A DNA stretch of 64,000 nt from Nymphaea colorata. Its lineage: Eukaryota; Streptophyta; Magnoliopsida; Nymphaeales; Nymphaeaceae. The stretch covers positions 13,494,854 through 13,558,853 of the forward strand of contig NC_045147.1 of NCBI RefSeq assembly GCF_008831285.2, in the 5' to 3' direction. Positions 21,340 through 32,935 of the stretch are shown in pieces (positions within the stretch are counted from its first letter, which is position 1; each line of letters opens with the position of its first letter). The notes under the pieces were generated by a model, which ran no database searches, was not told the DNA's origin, and saw only the letters and a program-made list of their open reading frames with translations. The position numbers were made by a program, and so were the translations under genes.

Positions 21340-22782
21340 ATGGAAGCTTCGGGTTCTCACAGTGCACATATAATTGAAATCAATAGGGAGATCCATGCAA
21401 GAAAGCCAACCCAACTGGGAAACAAGAGTTGTGGAGGTGCTGCAACATGTGGTTTTTCAGACAGTGCGAGTGGTGGCAGCAATGCAGAAGAGCGACAGGC
21501 CTCCATGAAGAAACTTTGGAGGGTCGCAGTGCTTTGTATTATTTTCATGGCCATAGAAGTAGTTGGTGGCATTAAGGCCAATAGTTTAGCCATATTGACT
21601 GATGCAGCACACCTGTTATCAGATGTTACGGCCTTTGGCATCTCACTTTTTTCCTTGTGGGCATCAGGTTGGGAAGCTACACCTCAACAAAGCTATGGTT
21701 TTTTCCGCATTGAAATTCTGGGAACTCTAGTCTCCATACAGCTGATTTGGCTTCTTACGGGTATTCTTGTTTTTGAAGCCATACATCGAATTGTACATGA
21801 TAGTGGTGATGTTGAAGGTTCTTTGATGTTTGCTGTTGCTTTCTTTGGATTAATTGTGAATATCATCATGGCTCTTGTGCTGGGCCATGATCATGGCCAT
21901 GGCCATGGACATGGAGGTCATGGCCATGGATCTGGAGGTCATGGCCATGTTCATGATCATGACCATGGTCGTATTGTCAATATGCATCATGATCTAGGTC
22001 ACTCCGTGCATGAGGAGAAGAACCACACCAAACATTGTGGAGTTGACACTCAGAATGGGGAAGGCAAACACAATGGAGAACAAGGCAGGCAGGGGATGAG
22101 AGATTGCCATTCGAAGAACATAGAAGTTCATTCTGTGCATGGAGAAGAGCATAAGGCAGAACATCACAACCATGCGAAAGAGCATGGCCACTCAAAGCAC
22201 AAACATGAAGCACAAAGCAAGGGAAGTCCTGTTGATGATGATCAATTGAATAAGCGTTTGCTTAGTCATTCAGAAGATAGCTGTGCTGATACGGTACATA
22301 ATTCTGTGTCTACTGGTAAGTCCAAGCGTTGGAATATCAATGTTCAAGGTGCTTATCTCCACGTACTTGGAGACACTATCCAGAGTATAGGAGTAATGAT
22401 TGGTGGAGCTATCATCTGGTGGAAGCCAGAATGGCGAATCATTGATCTTCTGTGCACTCTTTTCTTCTCTCTCATTGTACTAGCAACAACAATCAAGATG
22501 CTCAGAAATATTCTTGAAGTTTTGATGGAGAGCACGCCAAGGGAGATTGATGCCAGGAGGCTGGAGGAGGGGTTGTGTGAAATGGAGGAGGTCGAGGCTG
22601 TCCATGAGTTGCATATATGGGCGATAACTGTTGGCAAGGTTTTATTGGCATGCCATGTGGAGATAAAACCAGATGCTGATGCTGACCAGGTTCTTGATAA
22701 TGTGATTGGGTACATCCAAAGAGAATATAACATCAGTCATGTTACGATTCAGATTGAGCGATCAACAGCACATTCACAGTGA
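21340..22782 (+). CDS. MTP1: Vacuolar zinc/H+ antiporter of the cation diffusion facilitator family, MTP1-type, single coding exon
   Basis: This encodes 480 residues. The start at 21340 ([13 protein letters not shown]) matches the family N-terminus; an in-frame ATG nine bases upstream lies inside a probable splice acceptor. The N-terminal Cys/Gly patch contains [10 protein letters not shown]. Six membrane segments can be placed: about 60-77, 83-108, 122-147, 162-181, 336-360 and 366-382. The two CDF metal-site motifs are H91LLSD95 in segment 2 and H341VLGD345 in segment 5. A cytosolic His-rich loop fills about 183-290, starting with [12 protein letters not shown]. The C-terminal cytosolic domain contains [26 protein letters not shown] and [10 protein letters not shown]. 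The protein moves Zn2+ into the vacuole in exchange for protons. The loop is clearly longer than in Arabidopsis MTP1. No introns interrupt the coding region, as in Arabidopsis MTP1. Confidence 0.95.
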   Translation: MEASGSHSAHIIEINREIHARKPTQLGNKSCGGAATCGFSDSASGGSNAEERQASMKKLWRVAVLCIIFMAIEVVGGIKANSLAILTDAAHLLSDVTAFGISLFSLWASGWEATPQQSYGFFRIEILGTLVSIQLIWLLTGILVFEAIHRIVHDSGDVEGSLMFAVAFFGLIVNIIMALVLGHDHGHGHGHGGHGHGSGGHGHVHDHDHGRIVNMHHDLGHSVHEEKNHTKHCGVDTQNGEGKHNGEQGRQGMRDCHSKNIEVHSVHGEEHKAEHHNHAKEHGHSKHKHEAQSKGSPVDDDQLNKRLLSHSEDSCADTVHNSVSTGKSKRWNINVQGAYLHVLGDTIQSIGVMIGGAIIWWKPEWRIIDLLCTLFFSLIVLATTIKMLRNILEVLMESTPREIDARRLEEGLCEMEEVEAVHELHIWAITVGKVLLACHVEIKPDADADQVLDNVIGYIQREYNISHVTIQIERSTAHSQ

Positions 22783-23160
22783 CTGATGATGCTAAAGATG
22801 TCCAGGTGGCTTTTATTTTCAGCGGAACTGTTAGGCCCCATCTTTGTTCTCTTCGGACATGGTTTTGACCCGTTATATAACAAACAGTTTCACAGTATAA
22901 TTGTGGTAATTGGATAGATAACCTCTTTTAAAATTGAAGTTTATTTTTCAAAATATAGGGCGAGTGTGATTCTAGGACAATGTGTGAAAGTTTTTGCGCC
23001 GTTCAATTGTGTGGGATTTCCAGAACTTGAGCTTGGGACATGCCAAGCAGAAAGAGGGGAGAAAAGGACCCAGTGATATAGGAGCTTGAGATTCTGTTCT
23101 TGTGATACCTAATGTTCAAGAATAGAGTATGTGCTGGACGAGTTGATCTTTAATCCTTTG

Positions 23161-23198
23161 GGGGGGGGGGGGGGGAGAGAGAGAGAGAGAGAGAGAGA
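23161..23198 (+). repeat. Poly-G tract joined to (GA)n microsatellite
   Basis: About 15 G followed by about 11 GA units, in the region 3' of MTP1. Confidence 0.95.
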
Positions 23199-23965
23199 TC
23201 TTGGAATATGTCACGACAGCCCAGTGTATCTTGTTGCTGCAGACTGCAATTATAGAGCCTTGTAAGTGGCCATAATTGCCCTCTTCCTAACAACTGTCTT
23301 TGTTTTTCTCTGTTACCACCTCAACATGTGATTCTGCATTTCTAGTGTGCTATGCAAAAGCTCCACTTACAGCTTAACAACACTGTGTAAAGGCAGAAAA
23401 TAGAACAGCATTCATTTTCTTCACCTTGTGTAGGTGGTCCAAGGATGGAGGTTTCATGAGCTGCAGATATTCTGTCCTCTGTGATACCGCCCTTGAGGGG
23501 TCCAGGAAGTGCATTCTGAAGCTTTCCCATTTTCATCTTTCCTTGTTGTAAACCTTGGGTAGCCTAATGCTATTTGTGTTTTACCACGCTGTGCACAAGC
23601 CACAATCTGGTTGTGGTGTGCTCACAAGGTAGACGGGTTGTCGCACAATGTGGGAAGTTAGTCTCGACCTATTGGGTGTTGGAGCAAGTGAAGGGGAAGT
23701 AGTAATCTTGTGTATTAGGAAGCAGGTTGAAAGAGCTTAGGCCTAAATAAACCACTAACAATTTTAAGCACAATGGAAGCCTTCTTCAGTTGGATAGGTG
23801 GTGAACTTCAAAAAGCAAAAGGAGTTTCATAGACAGTTGGTTTGAGGGTGTAGGCCTAACGCCACCCCTGGAAGGAGGTGTGCTCCTACCAATGAAAAGT
23901 TGGAACCATTTCTAAGAGTAGTTTTGAAAGTAGAAAAGGTTCTCCAAAACTTTTAGATAGGAAAG

Positions 23966-23968
<3 letters not shown>

Positions 23969-24021
<53 letters not shown>
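23969..24021 (+). repeat. (GA)n microsatellite, about 26 units
   Basis: Uninterrupted GA dinucleotide run. Confidence 0.97.
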
Positions 24022-24022
<1 letters not shown>

Positions 24023-24288
24023 ATAATTAGAATATATACATTAAGAAACAGCATAAAGTAAGAAGTGCTTGTCCAAGAGTAGTGAAGGAAGGGAAAGAAT
24101 GGGTAGATACATAGAAAGTGTTCTTCAAGTTGAAAGAGAAGAGTTGGCCTGCCTTTTGCAATATCAATGATGGTCTCCGTTGTAATTCCCTTTCTCATGC
24201 TAGAAGCTACATCATTAGCCTTTTCATCTCCCCCGAGAGATCAGATCAATTTCACCAGCAACGCAGGCACTTATCAGTGTCGATGTAA

Positions 24289-27200
24289 TTAACTAAAGAT
24301 CTGCTGAACAGCCACTGTGATCTCATCTGCCGACCCGAGGCTGCACCCTTCCCCAATCTGCGAAGCATATTAATCTCTTTTTAAGTAAATAAATAAATAA
24401 ATAATAAATGTATTTTATGTGCGAGGCACACACACGTACTTACACGCGCACCACCGCAATCACAACTTTCGTAAGAAATGCTTCTCTTGATATATTTGGC
24501 ATTGTTTATTTACCAAAAAAACATGCTTACGATCAAGTAATTTATTGATTTACAGCTTCAAGAAAGGACAAACAATTGCCAAAACTATTTATCCTAAATG
24601 GATGACCAGTTTCAGGTGTTGTGAGTGTGGGATTGTCTAGGTCATTTAGTAACCACAATCGAAATATATAATAAAAAGAGTTACTTGAGCGAGTCAATAA
24701 ACCTTCTAGAGTGTCAAATATTTTAAACGATCATTTTTTGGTTTTATAGAACTGAAAAAAAGAGAAACTTCGCAATTAGCAACAAGCAAATCTGATTTTG
24801 ATAGGCATATCGTTGCTTCAAATTGAATTATTGCAAATGTTTAAATCCTCTCATTATTTTCACTAGAAAAACAGTTCAACATATGATTTTCAGTTATAGA
24901 GTGTCTTCATGCTCCACTGACACCCACCCAATATGTTCCAAGTACAAATACTCCAAATAAACAGAAGGATTGGCTCTAAACTTTCAAGTTGCAGGAGTTG
25001 TAAAGTTCACACTCTGGGCATGCTTCTCTTGACGAGTCCGGGAATCAAAGAAGGAAGCAGAAGTTTCTGGCTGAGGGGCATTATTGATGCATAAAATTTT
25101 TTTAAGGGGCAGCCACATATAAATAAAGATACGACTATGAGCTATCAATGTCGAAAATAATCAAGTTTTTATGGGCGGATGTGGGCAATTTGCCCACACT
25201 GCGTCCACCGCCGACGGCAATGACAAACTGTACTTGTGAGCAAACAAGGGGCATCCAAGGTCTTATATCAGGACAACAAGAGTTATAAACATTACGGCTG
25301 CTTGATCAAATGGTTGGAAAGTTGATTAGAAAGGAAAGGAAAGAGAGTCGCTGGTTTCTCTCGCCACGAAATGAAACGAAAATCCAATTCTCTCTCCAAT
25401 AACAAAACAAAAGAACGATAAGGAAGCGCAGAAAAAGAAAGGTGGAAGATGGGTAGACAATGAATTGCACCTTGAGGTTGAAGGAGTAGAACACGGAGCC
25501 ATTGGCAGTGGTGACATTGAGGTGAAGAATTGTGAGGTTGAGCTGTTCGAGCATGGAGATGGCCTTAAGGAGCTGTCCTGGCCGTTGGCCGCACCGGACT
25601 TTGACGTTTGCATGCGTGTGGATGACGGTTACCTCGACGGCTGCCAGAACAGGTCTGCTCTCAGCCATGAGCTCATCTCCTCCTTTCCCATGATCAGTAG
25701 GAGAGTCCTCCATGAGGTTCTTGCACTTGGTGCTTGAGGTGTAGGCCGTCGTATGCTCGGGTGACATGAAGGAGCAGCCATCAAAAGGAATGGCGGCCGC
25801 CGGACTCTGGTGCAGTTCCTGAACATCACATTGTTTTCTTCTCTTTCGCGCTTGAAGTGTCTGAAGCAGCTGCTCTAGTTCCTTCACAAAATCGATTGCG
25901 CCGCCTATAATCGAAGCCTGATCTCCCTAATAACGAACAAACATTCAAACAAATAACTAAGAGCAAACTCGATACATTTACACACCATTGTTGAAGTTTT
26001 TTAATATTTTAGCATTGTTTTTTCTTTTCCTAGAGAAATTTTTCATTTAAAAGCCATATGTTTGTCATAATCCCAGAGAAGGCCTCATACTTCTCATTTT
26101 CTGCTGCAGGCCTCACTTTGGCCAACAGCTGGCAAGTACAGGCGAGCCTCTTTTCCATTATTCCGCAAGCATAGTTAAAAAGATAGGTCGGTCTGGATGA
26201 AATAACAGTCACACTCTTTTTTCAAAAGTTAAAGACAAAAATTTCATTTCGAAAAGACATTATAAAGTTCCAAATGTCCTGAACTAATCTGTGGTTTAAC
26301 TGCTTCACTAGCTAGCTAGGCCTAGGAAAGGAGAAACATAATAATGATTTGAAGTCCTAGTAATTTTTTTTTTCAAGGGACTTTTTCTTAGAGTGATACC
26401 TCTTTGTAAGTTAACTACCAAAATCCACTTAAGAAAGTATTACGAAGCAATAAGTAGTAAACAATACAAAGAGACGCAATGCGGATCCTAAGTCTAAGGT
26501 CATAAATCAGTCCCGCAGCCACTTGCACAAAGAACTTCTTGTCTTCAAAATAGATGTTGTTTTCACGAACATGAATATCAAAGTTTTTACTATGCTGCCC
26601 ATGAGATCTTCCGCTTGGTCTTGTTTCCTATGCATTCAAATGAGTAACCCAAAGTTTTTGAAGGTTAACTATAAACAAGGGCGGAGGCATGTGTTGGTTA
26701 TGTGTGGGCAATTACCCACCCACATAGGCCTCAACAAACTTCTTATTTTTATACTGATAATATTTTTGAATGATTGTTCTCATTCATATATTGATAACAA
26801 ACATTTAAAATTTTTATACCTAGTATTCTTTATTCCTTATCTACAATTCTCTAGCTCCTCCTTACTAAAAACTATGTCACTGTCAAGTCAAGTAGGGAGA
26901 CCTCAAGGAAAATTCATGTGATCTTTAATTTGTGGATAGAAAATGTCACCACCTATCTCAAGTTTGGAGTCTCTCCACATGGGTTCACGTGCCCTTCTCC
27001 ACAAGCCACGACATGAGATTTACAAGGCTGGGAAATACCCATGAAGTTACTTTAGGCCACGGAACGGTCACTATGATTTTGAACAGACAAAGACCTACAC
27101 CACCCAATTCTCAAAAACCAGTTAATAAATAGGAAAAAAACAAATGAACTTGCTCAATGAAACTTAAATATTTGAAAGAAAACGAGGTTTGTTTGTACAT

Positions 27201-28655
27201 GAATTTTCGCCAAATGGGCGTTCATCTCCTTTATCGACAGGGCGCCTGTTGATACAACCCCTGAAGTCACCTCATCACGAAAGTGTATGTGTACCAACTT
27301 CCACCTTTTGCATGAAAATATACATGCCTAACTTCGAGTTTGTGACAGAGCTGGGACTTCTATCGTTAGTTTCTGCTTACCAACTTAATGATTTTCACGA
27401 ATCATGAAGCCTTGAATGGCTAAATGATGGTTACTTTCTTTTCTCTTTAAATGTGGCTTCATCAGTCGGTACATATGTTTCAGCTTACTAAGTCATTCAA
27501 TTCATGCTGCTGGAACATTAATACAGTAACAAGTGGTGATTCAATCTGAATTCTTGTGATCTTGTCCACCGATAATCTTAAAGATTACCAACTTTTTAAA
27601 AGATAAAACTCCAGATCGACCGCCAACTAACAAGTGGAATGAGAGTAAGACCAGAATGGCAGGGCTGAATCTTGATGTAAGCCCTTCCTTCTCGTCAATC
27701 AAGTGTTACGCAAGGGTGAGAAGGAAAAGATGCAGAGGAGTTGTGATTTGCATACCCTGTGGATGAAGGAAGGAGGCATGAGAGCCCTGAGGACATTGAG
27801 GTGTTCATTCATCTGCTTCCTCCTGTTGCGCTCCACTGCAATGTGTGTCATCCTCTGGCTCTCCATCTCTTCCCTGTTCTTGCTCGGCCTGGAACGCTTC
27901 CTCCTCCTCCTCTTCTCCCTCACCGCGTCCGGCTCGGTCTCCATCTGCCGAATCGAACCGTGTAGCGGCGGAGACGAACCGGGCAGTACCCCGTCCTCAA
28001 ATCTATCCATGGGCCCTGCTTCTCCGTTCCCCTCATCCCTGCTTTTCGCTTTCTCCTTCGCCTCGGATTTCATCGGTGACTGCGACTCCGAAGCGTTCGT
28101 GACGCAGCTTTCGAGCTCCACGGCTCGAACTCTGGCCTCCATTGAGCACTGCTGCTGCTGCTGCTGCTGGAGGCTGAACAAGAAGAAGTTTGGCTCGGTG
28201 GGGAGCAATGTGGTGGAGAGTCGATCCCTCCCACCTTCCAGCATCTGGAGGAATGCCGTGCTCGGCGTCCCGTCTCCGACCCGCAGCGACTCTGTACTGA
28301 GAATGGGCGCCCATCCTCCACGGTAGCTGGAGTCCCGAGCAAGGCCTCCCTCATAGTAGCACTGCACATACTCGTACAGATCTTCAAATGTCTGTTGAAA
28401 CCAAATATAGAATGAGGTCTAGACTCAGCACAACGAGCACCACCATCATCTTAGCGACATTCTCAGGCCATTCCTATCAGATAAATAAGCAGAAGGGACT
28501 ACATGCGCATATATTGCGAGTAAAATATGCAAGTAAATGCAGAGTTCCCAATATGCATTGATGAATGAAAGTTGGTCACAGAGGAAGCTTACGCAAGGAT
28601 TGATGATGGGTCCTTGAGGACTCTCCATGGGGAGCAGATGCCCTGCTTCTTTCAA
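24289..28655 (-). CDS. bHLH transcription factor, subgroup Ia (bHLH57/67/70-like), with C-terminal ACT-like domain, 4 exons
   Basis: Exons on the minus strand are 28655-28593, 28391-27756, 25926-25471 and 24357-24289, with GT-AG introns of 201, 1829 and 1113 bp, all in phase 0. They give 407 residues. The N-terminus ([13 protein letters not shown] then [16 protein letters not shown]) fits the group. A polyglutamine run is at 96-102. The basic region HIAVERNRR carries the E-box-reading H204, E208 and R212, and the helix-loop-helix runs to about 253 ([22 protein letters not shown]). Residues 328-405 form the ACT-like dimerisation domain; its end is in a 23-codon last exon ([13 protein letters not shown]...QQIFS). 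Subgroup Ia includes the stomatal regulators SPCH, MUTE and FAMA and their relatives. This sequence is closer to the bHLH57/67/70 relatives than to FAMA. Met10 (28628) is an alternative start. Confidence 0.9.
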
Positions 28656-29640
28656 TTGACTGGTCTCCTCACGCCTTTAATTCCTTGCAAACATTCTGAT
28701 CTTCTGTAGAGCTCACTTGCAATTAATAATGGTGGCAGCAGGACAAGCAGTAAGACCCCATGGACCCCTCCTCTCTCTCTTACCCTCAGTGTATGGTACC
28801 CTTTTGTTTCTTTTTCTGTCTATTGTGGTAGAACAAGGCCAGTATGTAGCGCCTTGGTGCTTTCGATGAGGATGGGGTATTCTTTGTCCTTGGAATGATT
28901 TGGTGTGGCTGTAAGAAGGGGAGGAGGGGAAGAGAGGGAAGCTGGAGAAACCATTAGAACTGCAAAGGAAGAAGAGAGATGCAGGGCGTTTTGAATTTTG
29001 AAGGAGAAAGCAGAAAAAGGAAAAAAAAAGGGTGTTATCTATTACAGCATATATGGGCAAAAATTTTGTTCAGGATCCAACCTTTTGCTTCTAATCTTCG
29101 AAATGGTTCTCATGGTTATAGATTTCTTGATCTCGATTGCTGGTTTTCTCAAAGACTGCCTAAAAGTGACCTAGTTTTATCCCAGTTCAACTGATGACAG
29201 TACCATTATCAACTAGGGGAAAAGCTAAGATGATTTTTTGCTTTCTTTTGACTGCATTATTTTTTCTGCTAAAAGAGCCTTCTCTATGGCAGCTTAAGAA
29301 CTCATATAGCTCAGTTTAAGAATTTCTGAGACATTAGGGTCATTACTCAGATTATAAATGAAACTTGGGAGACTGAAGAAAAGTTTCCTGATACAGGATG
29401 TAGAGATGAAGAATGAAGCACTGAAAAGATAAAATAGAAAATGGCCAGAATTGACAAGGGGTTGTCTGGTTACATGCTTTCCCGCATTATTGACTAGGCA
29501 GATTTGTCCTGAAGTGGTGACACACAGTTGTGGGGATTCCTCTTCCCCAAGTGTAACAGCACAAATTCTTGGGCTCTCTGCCCAGGATCATCTCATGCTT
29601 TTCTCATTCTAAATTCAGGTTTTAAAAACCAACCTAGTAA
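28656..29640. other. 5' flank of the bHLH gene
   Basis: Probable promoter and leader of the minus-strand bHLH gene. Pyrimidine-rich on that strand around 28895-28950. No TATA box is clear and no other gene is recognised. Confidence 0.4.
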
Positions 29641-29657
29641 TCTCTCTCTCTCTCTCT

Positions 29658-29710
<53 letters not shown>
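29641..29710 (+). repeat. Compound (CT)n/(TA)n microsatellite
   Basis: About 9 CT units followed by about 25 TA units. Confidence 0.97.
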
Positions 29711-29713
<3 letters not shown>

Positions 29714-29828
29714 CTCAAAAAGGGCCGTAGAATAGAGACCAGATTCAATAATATTAATATGATATAATTGGTATTTGTTTTCTTCTGATGAATAAGAAGG
29801 ACCTTGACCAAAATATTCCTTTGATGTT

Positions 29829-29839
29829 CAGAGAGAGCG

Positions 29840-29889
<50 letters not shown>
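29829..29889 (+). repeat. (GA)n microsatellite with a few GC interruptions
   Basis: A GA run starting with gagagagcgagcgaga. A shorter (GA)n run lies at about 30083-30112. Confidence 0.97.
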
Positions 29890-29891
<2 letters not shown>

Positions 29892-30392
29892 GCTTTGAAC
29901 TTGAAGGTGGTGGCGGGTTGAGTATGGGGCATGGTATGCTTCCTCCATGGGCTGTCATGCTTGAATAATTAGCAACCAGACAATACCAGGCAGAGCTCAT
30001 CGTGGAGAGTGTCCTCTTTTTGAGGCAGAAGCTTCGTCCCGAGGTCCAGCCTCGATCCATGGATTTATGTACATATAATTCTCAGAGAGAAAGAGAGAGA
30101 GAGAGAGAGAGTCTCCTACTAATCGGATTTCAAATTCATCTAGTTGGAATCTGGCAAATGTGAGATCTTATGCCAGCCAGATCCAAATTTTCCTGCAAAA
30201 ATGGGATCTGAGGCCAAGTTTTGAATCTAAATTCGATTACTCAATATGATCGAATCGAAGCTCATCAATTAAGGAGTTGGTCCGACCGGAATCCGGACGG
30301 TTTTACGTAGTTTACATATCAAGCTGTCAACCAGTTCTTTTGGCTTGTGAAGGCTGATCTCATTTTACCAAGTGGTGCTCCTACGACCGGAT

Positions 30393-30657
30393 TGTTGGAG
30401 TTATGGTAGCGGAATGGTGTCCGTGATCAGTTCAGAGTCCGCGCACCTGTGGCGTCTCCGGTCGGTGCGTGAAGAGGCAGCAACAACACCAACTGAAAGG
30501 AAGAAGAGAAACAAGAAAAAGGAAACAGAAGTAGAGATAGGTTATTCGTGGGTTTGTTTCTCGAAGGTGCTGGCTAAGGTAATCTCACAATCAACCCTAA
30601 GTATAAGATCAGCTGGGCTTTTATAAACAGCCTCCCAGGGTTTTCCGATGCCCAACA
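30393..30657 (-). mobile_element. Possible solo LTR, about 265 bp
   Basis: The segment begins tgttgg and ends ccaaca, forming a 6-bp inverted terminal repeat with TG...CA ends. On the minus strand a TATA-like GTTTATAAAAGCCC lies about 35 bp from the start, where an LTR promoter would sit. No flanking 5-bp target duplication is evident (cggat on the left, atagt on the right), so this remains tentative. Confidence 0.35.
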
Positions 30658-31400
30658 ATAGTTACAGTCAAAGAGATTTGTGGTTAGTTTTCTTATGCAA
30701 GTGGGTCCAGGGCTCAAGGCCACTATCCAATAGGAATTGAGTCAGGGAGACTATTGGAAGCCAGCCGGCCTAACTTGAGGCTGGACCAACTAGTTGGTAA
30801 TCAACTCGACCATCATCACTCATCCTGACCAAGCTTTGTCTCCATGCCCACGGCTAGGCGAGCTTATAAGGACCATATGTATCTATTCCCCCTTTGCATG
30901 ACTGGCAATTACTGTAGGCGGCAGTCATGTCCACTAGCAGACCAGCCTGAGATTCCCTTTACAGAAAGCAAAGGGTCCTACGGGTCCCCCCTTCCCCCTC
31001 TTACCTGTCTCACTGTCCATTGCCCCAATATTAGAGGGTATGCTCAGTGACCTTTCAACAATAGGGACAGGTGCCTTCACCATTTCTCTCTCCCCTTCTT
31101 TTCTTTTCTAAATCCACATTCCCTTTCTAAATTTGATCCCAGACAAACTTTCTCAAGTAAAGCTGCACTTTTGCGTCGTGTTTGTTTGTGTGTGCATGAA
31201 TGCGTGTTTGTGTGTGTATACGTGAATATTCAAACCTGCTGAATGTTAGGTGTTACTGGATAGTGAAAAATAAAAAATTCATCACTGGAAACACTTCAAA
31301 CCACTGTTAAAAACACTTAAATTGTCATTGTACTTAAACCGTCACTAATGCCCCTACAACGATTGTTCTCATGTGATAGAAAACAGTTGCTATGTATTTT

Positions 31401-31492
31401 TTAGATTCAGATTCAGTTTGGCCTTACCCAGATCTCAGATTGAACTGTTTGGCCTGCTTTTGAAAAAAATTCTGGCTCCTGCTTTTGAAGGT
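31401..31492 (-). repeat. Dispersed repeat, copy A (pair with 42565-42648)
   Basis: attcagtttggccttacccagatctcagattgaactgtttggcctgc...aaattctggctcctgc matches the text at 42565-42648 in the same orientation. On the minus strand both read like GCAGGAGCCAGAATTT, a common 5' phrase of plant dispersed repeats. Confidence 0.7.
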
Positions 31493-32873
31493 TTATTGTA
31501 CAATGACGATTTATGATTTATAGTGCTTTCAATGATTATATATATATATATATATATATATATGGTTTTGTACTTAGGTTTTTCACAAAAGAAATCATAT
31601 TCTTCTCCTAACTTGCCCAGTTACTGACTTCAATTTGATCCCTAAAAAATAAAGGAAGGTTGGCATTATTAAGTGCATATGATCTCTCAAAATGTGTAGC
31701 TCTTATACGTTATTTTAGATAAAGAGTGGTACAATTCGCTCTATTTAAGAGCTAGCATCTGCGGTCGGTTGTTGGACCTTCAGTTATGTTAATGCCCATG
31801 ATTTTCCCTTTTATATATACCTTTAAACATTAGTGCACTCCAAGGGTGCTTAATCATAGCTATCAAGTTAGTTTGACCGTTTGATCATGACTAGATCTTA
31901 ATATTTTTGAGTTGAAGAACAAGAGGGAGGTCTTTTAATGCACTTAAAAAGGATATACGTTTGATTCTTTGTCTTGAGCTTGGTAATTAGAACGGAACAT
32001 GCTGTTCTAGCGGTACCACATAGAGGACACTCCACATGGCCCGAAAAGGACCCGCGTTTGAATAGGGTGGAACAGGCACTCCGTGCAAATCTTGGAGCAA
32101 CATTTGTTCCATATCGATCGGTTTGCCAAATCGGCCGAACAGCAAAGAACATGATTTTGGGAGCCCGGTGCTTTGCAAGAACGTCATGTTCTTGTATGCT
32201 GTTTGTATGTGCCTGTGGAGGCCCACAGCGCCACGCTACAATCAGGGCACACATTTTTCGATTGGTTTTCCAAAAGTTTACGGCATCCAAACTAGTTAAA
32301 AGTTATGGAAGTCTGATATATAAATCAATTTCTCATGAAAATCTTTTTTTTTGTAGCAGTTATTTGGCCATTTATATGACTATATTCCTTTGAAAATAAA
32401 TTATATGAGGGAGACAGAGAGAATGACTATTTGAATTGAGTAAGAAAAATATTTAGCTCCTATGAAAGTCAAAACCTTCTCTCCATTGACTTATTAAAAG
32501 CATAGCACATGTGAAAATCCAACCAAGATTTCACTCAGCCAATTAGGCAGTATAGCCCTCACGGCATCAAATTATATTGTGGTCTTCAATTCATGGAAGC
32601 TTGAAGCGATTTTAAAATGAAACTAAGATCGAGTGGTCTTACTTCAAGAAGACGGCTGATCAACGTCACCAGGTGCGGCAACCCTGGTGACGTACCCGCG
32701 TCGATGCGATGCGAGTGCTGGTGCGACCCAGATTTGCACTCAACCTGCACCTTATTGATTTCATTTTTTTTAGTTTTTTTTATCAAATTTGATATTATTA
32801 ATATATTATATTAATAAATTAATAATAATAATAAATATCGCCGCACCGCCGCACCGTAATTTTTTGAGATGTA

Positions 32874-32935
32874 TCGCACCGGCACCCGCATCTGCACCTG
32901 CATCGGCACCCGCACCGGCACCCGCACCCGGCATT
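32874..32935 (-). repeat. Hexamer minisatellite (GGTGCG/GGTGCC)n
   Basis: About ten units of cacccg, caccgg, catctg and catcgg in tandem. A related phrase, gatgcgatgcgagtgctggtgcg, in the opposite sense lies at 32702-32727, with an AT-rich stretch between them, so the two may be ends of one element. Confidence 0.75.

Larger units (their letters stand above)
22783..24288. other. Intergenic region between MTP1 and the bHLH gene (convergent 3' ends)
   Basis: Contains the MTP1 3' UTR, the G/GA microsatellite at 23161 and a (GA)n tract at 23969-24021. No gene recognised. Confidence 0.5.

Noticed and set aside
22353-22733. 126-residue minus-strand frame inside MTP1
   Set aside because: Antisense shadow of a well-conserved coding exon.
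27703-28326. 207-residue plus-strand frame over the bHLH exon 2
   Set aside because: Antisense to the exon with the bHLH basic region and polyglutamine; the apparent poly-Cys run is the complement of CAG repeats.
24289-28655. FAMA orthologue
   Set aside because: The basic region and gene length fit subgroup Ia in general, but the N-terminus ([17 protein letters not shown]) and [19 protein letters not shown] region fit bHLH57/67/70-type relatives better.
29593-30060. 155-residue minus-strand frame rich in Leu-Ser and Ile-Tyr repeats
   Set aside because: Translation of GA and TA microsatellites.
31898-32393. Overlapping 130-139-residue frames on both strands
   Set aside because: No domain or splice context; the segment has a higher GC content than its surroundings but no similarity I can name.
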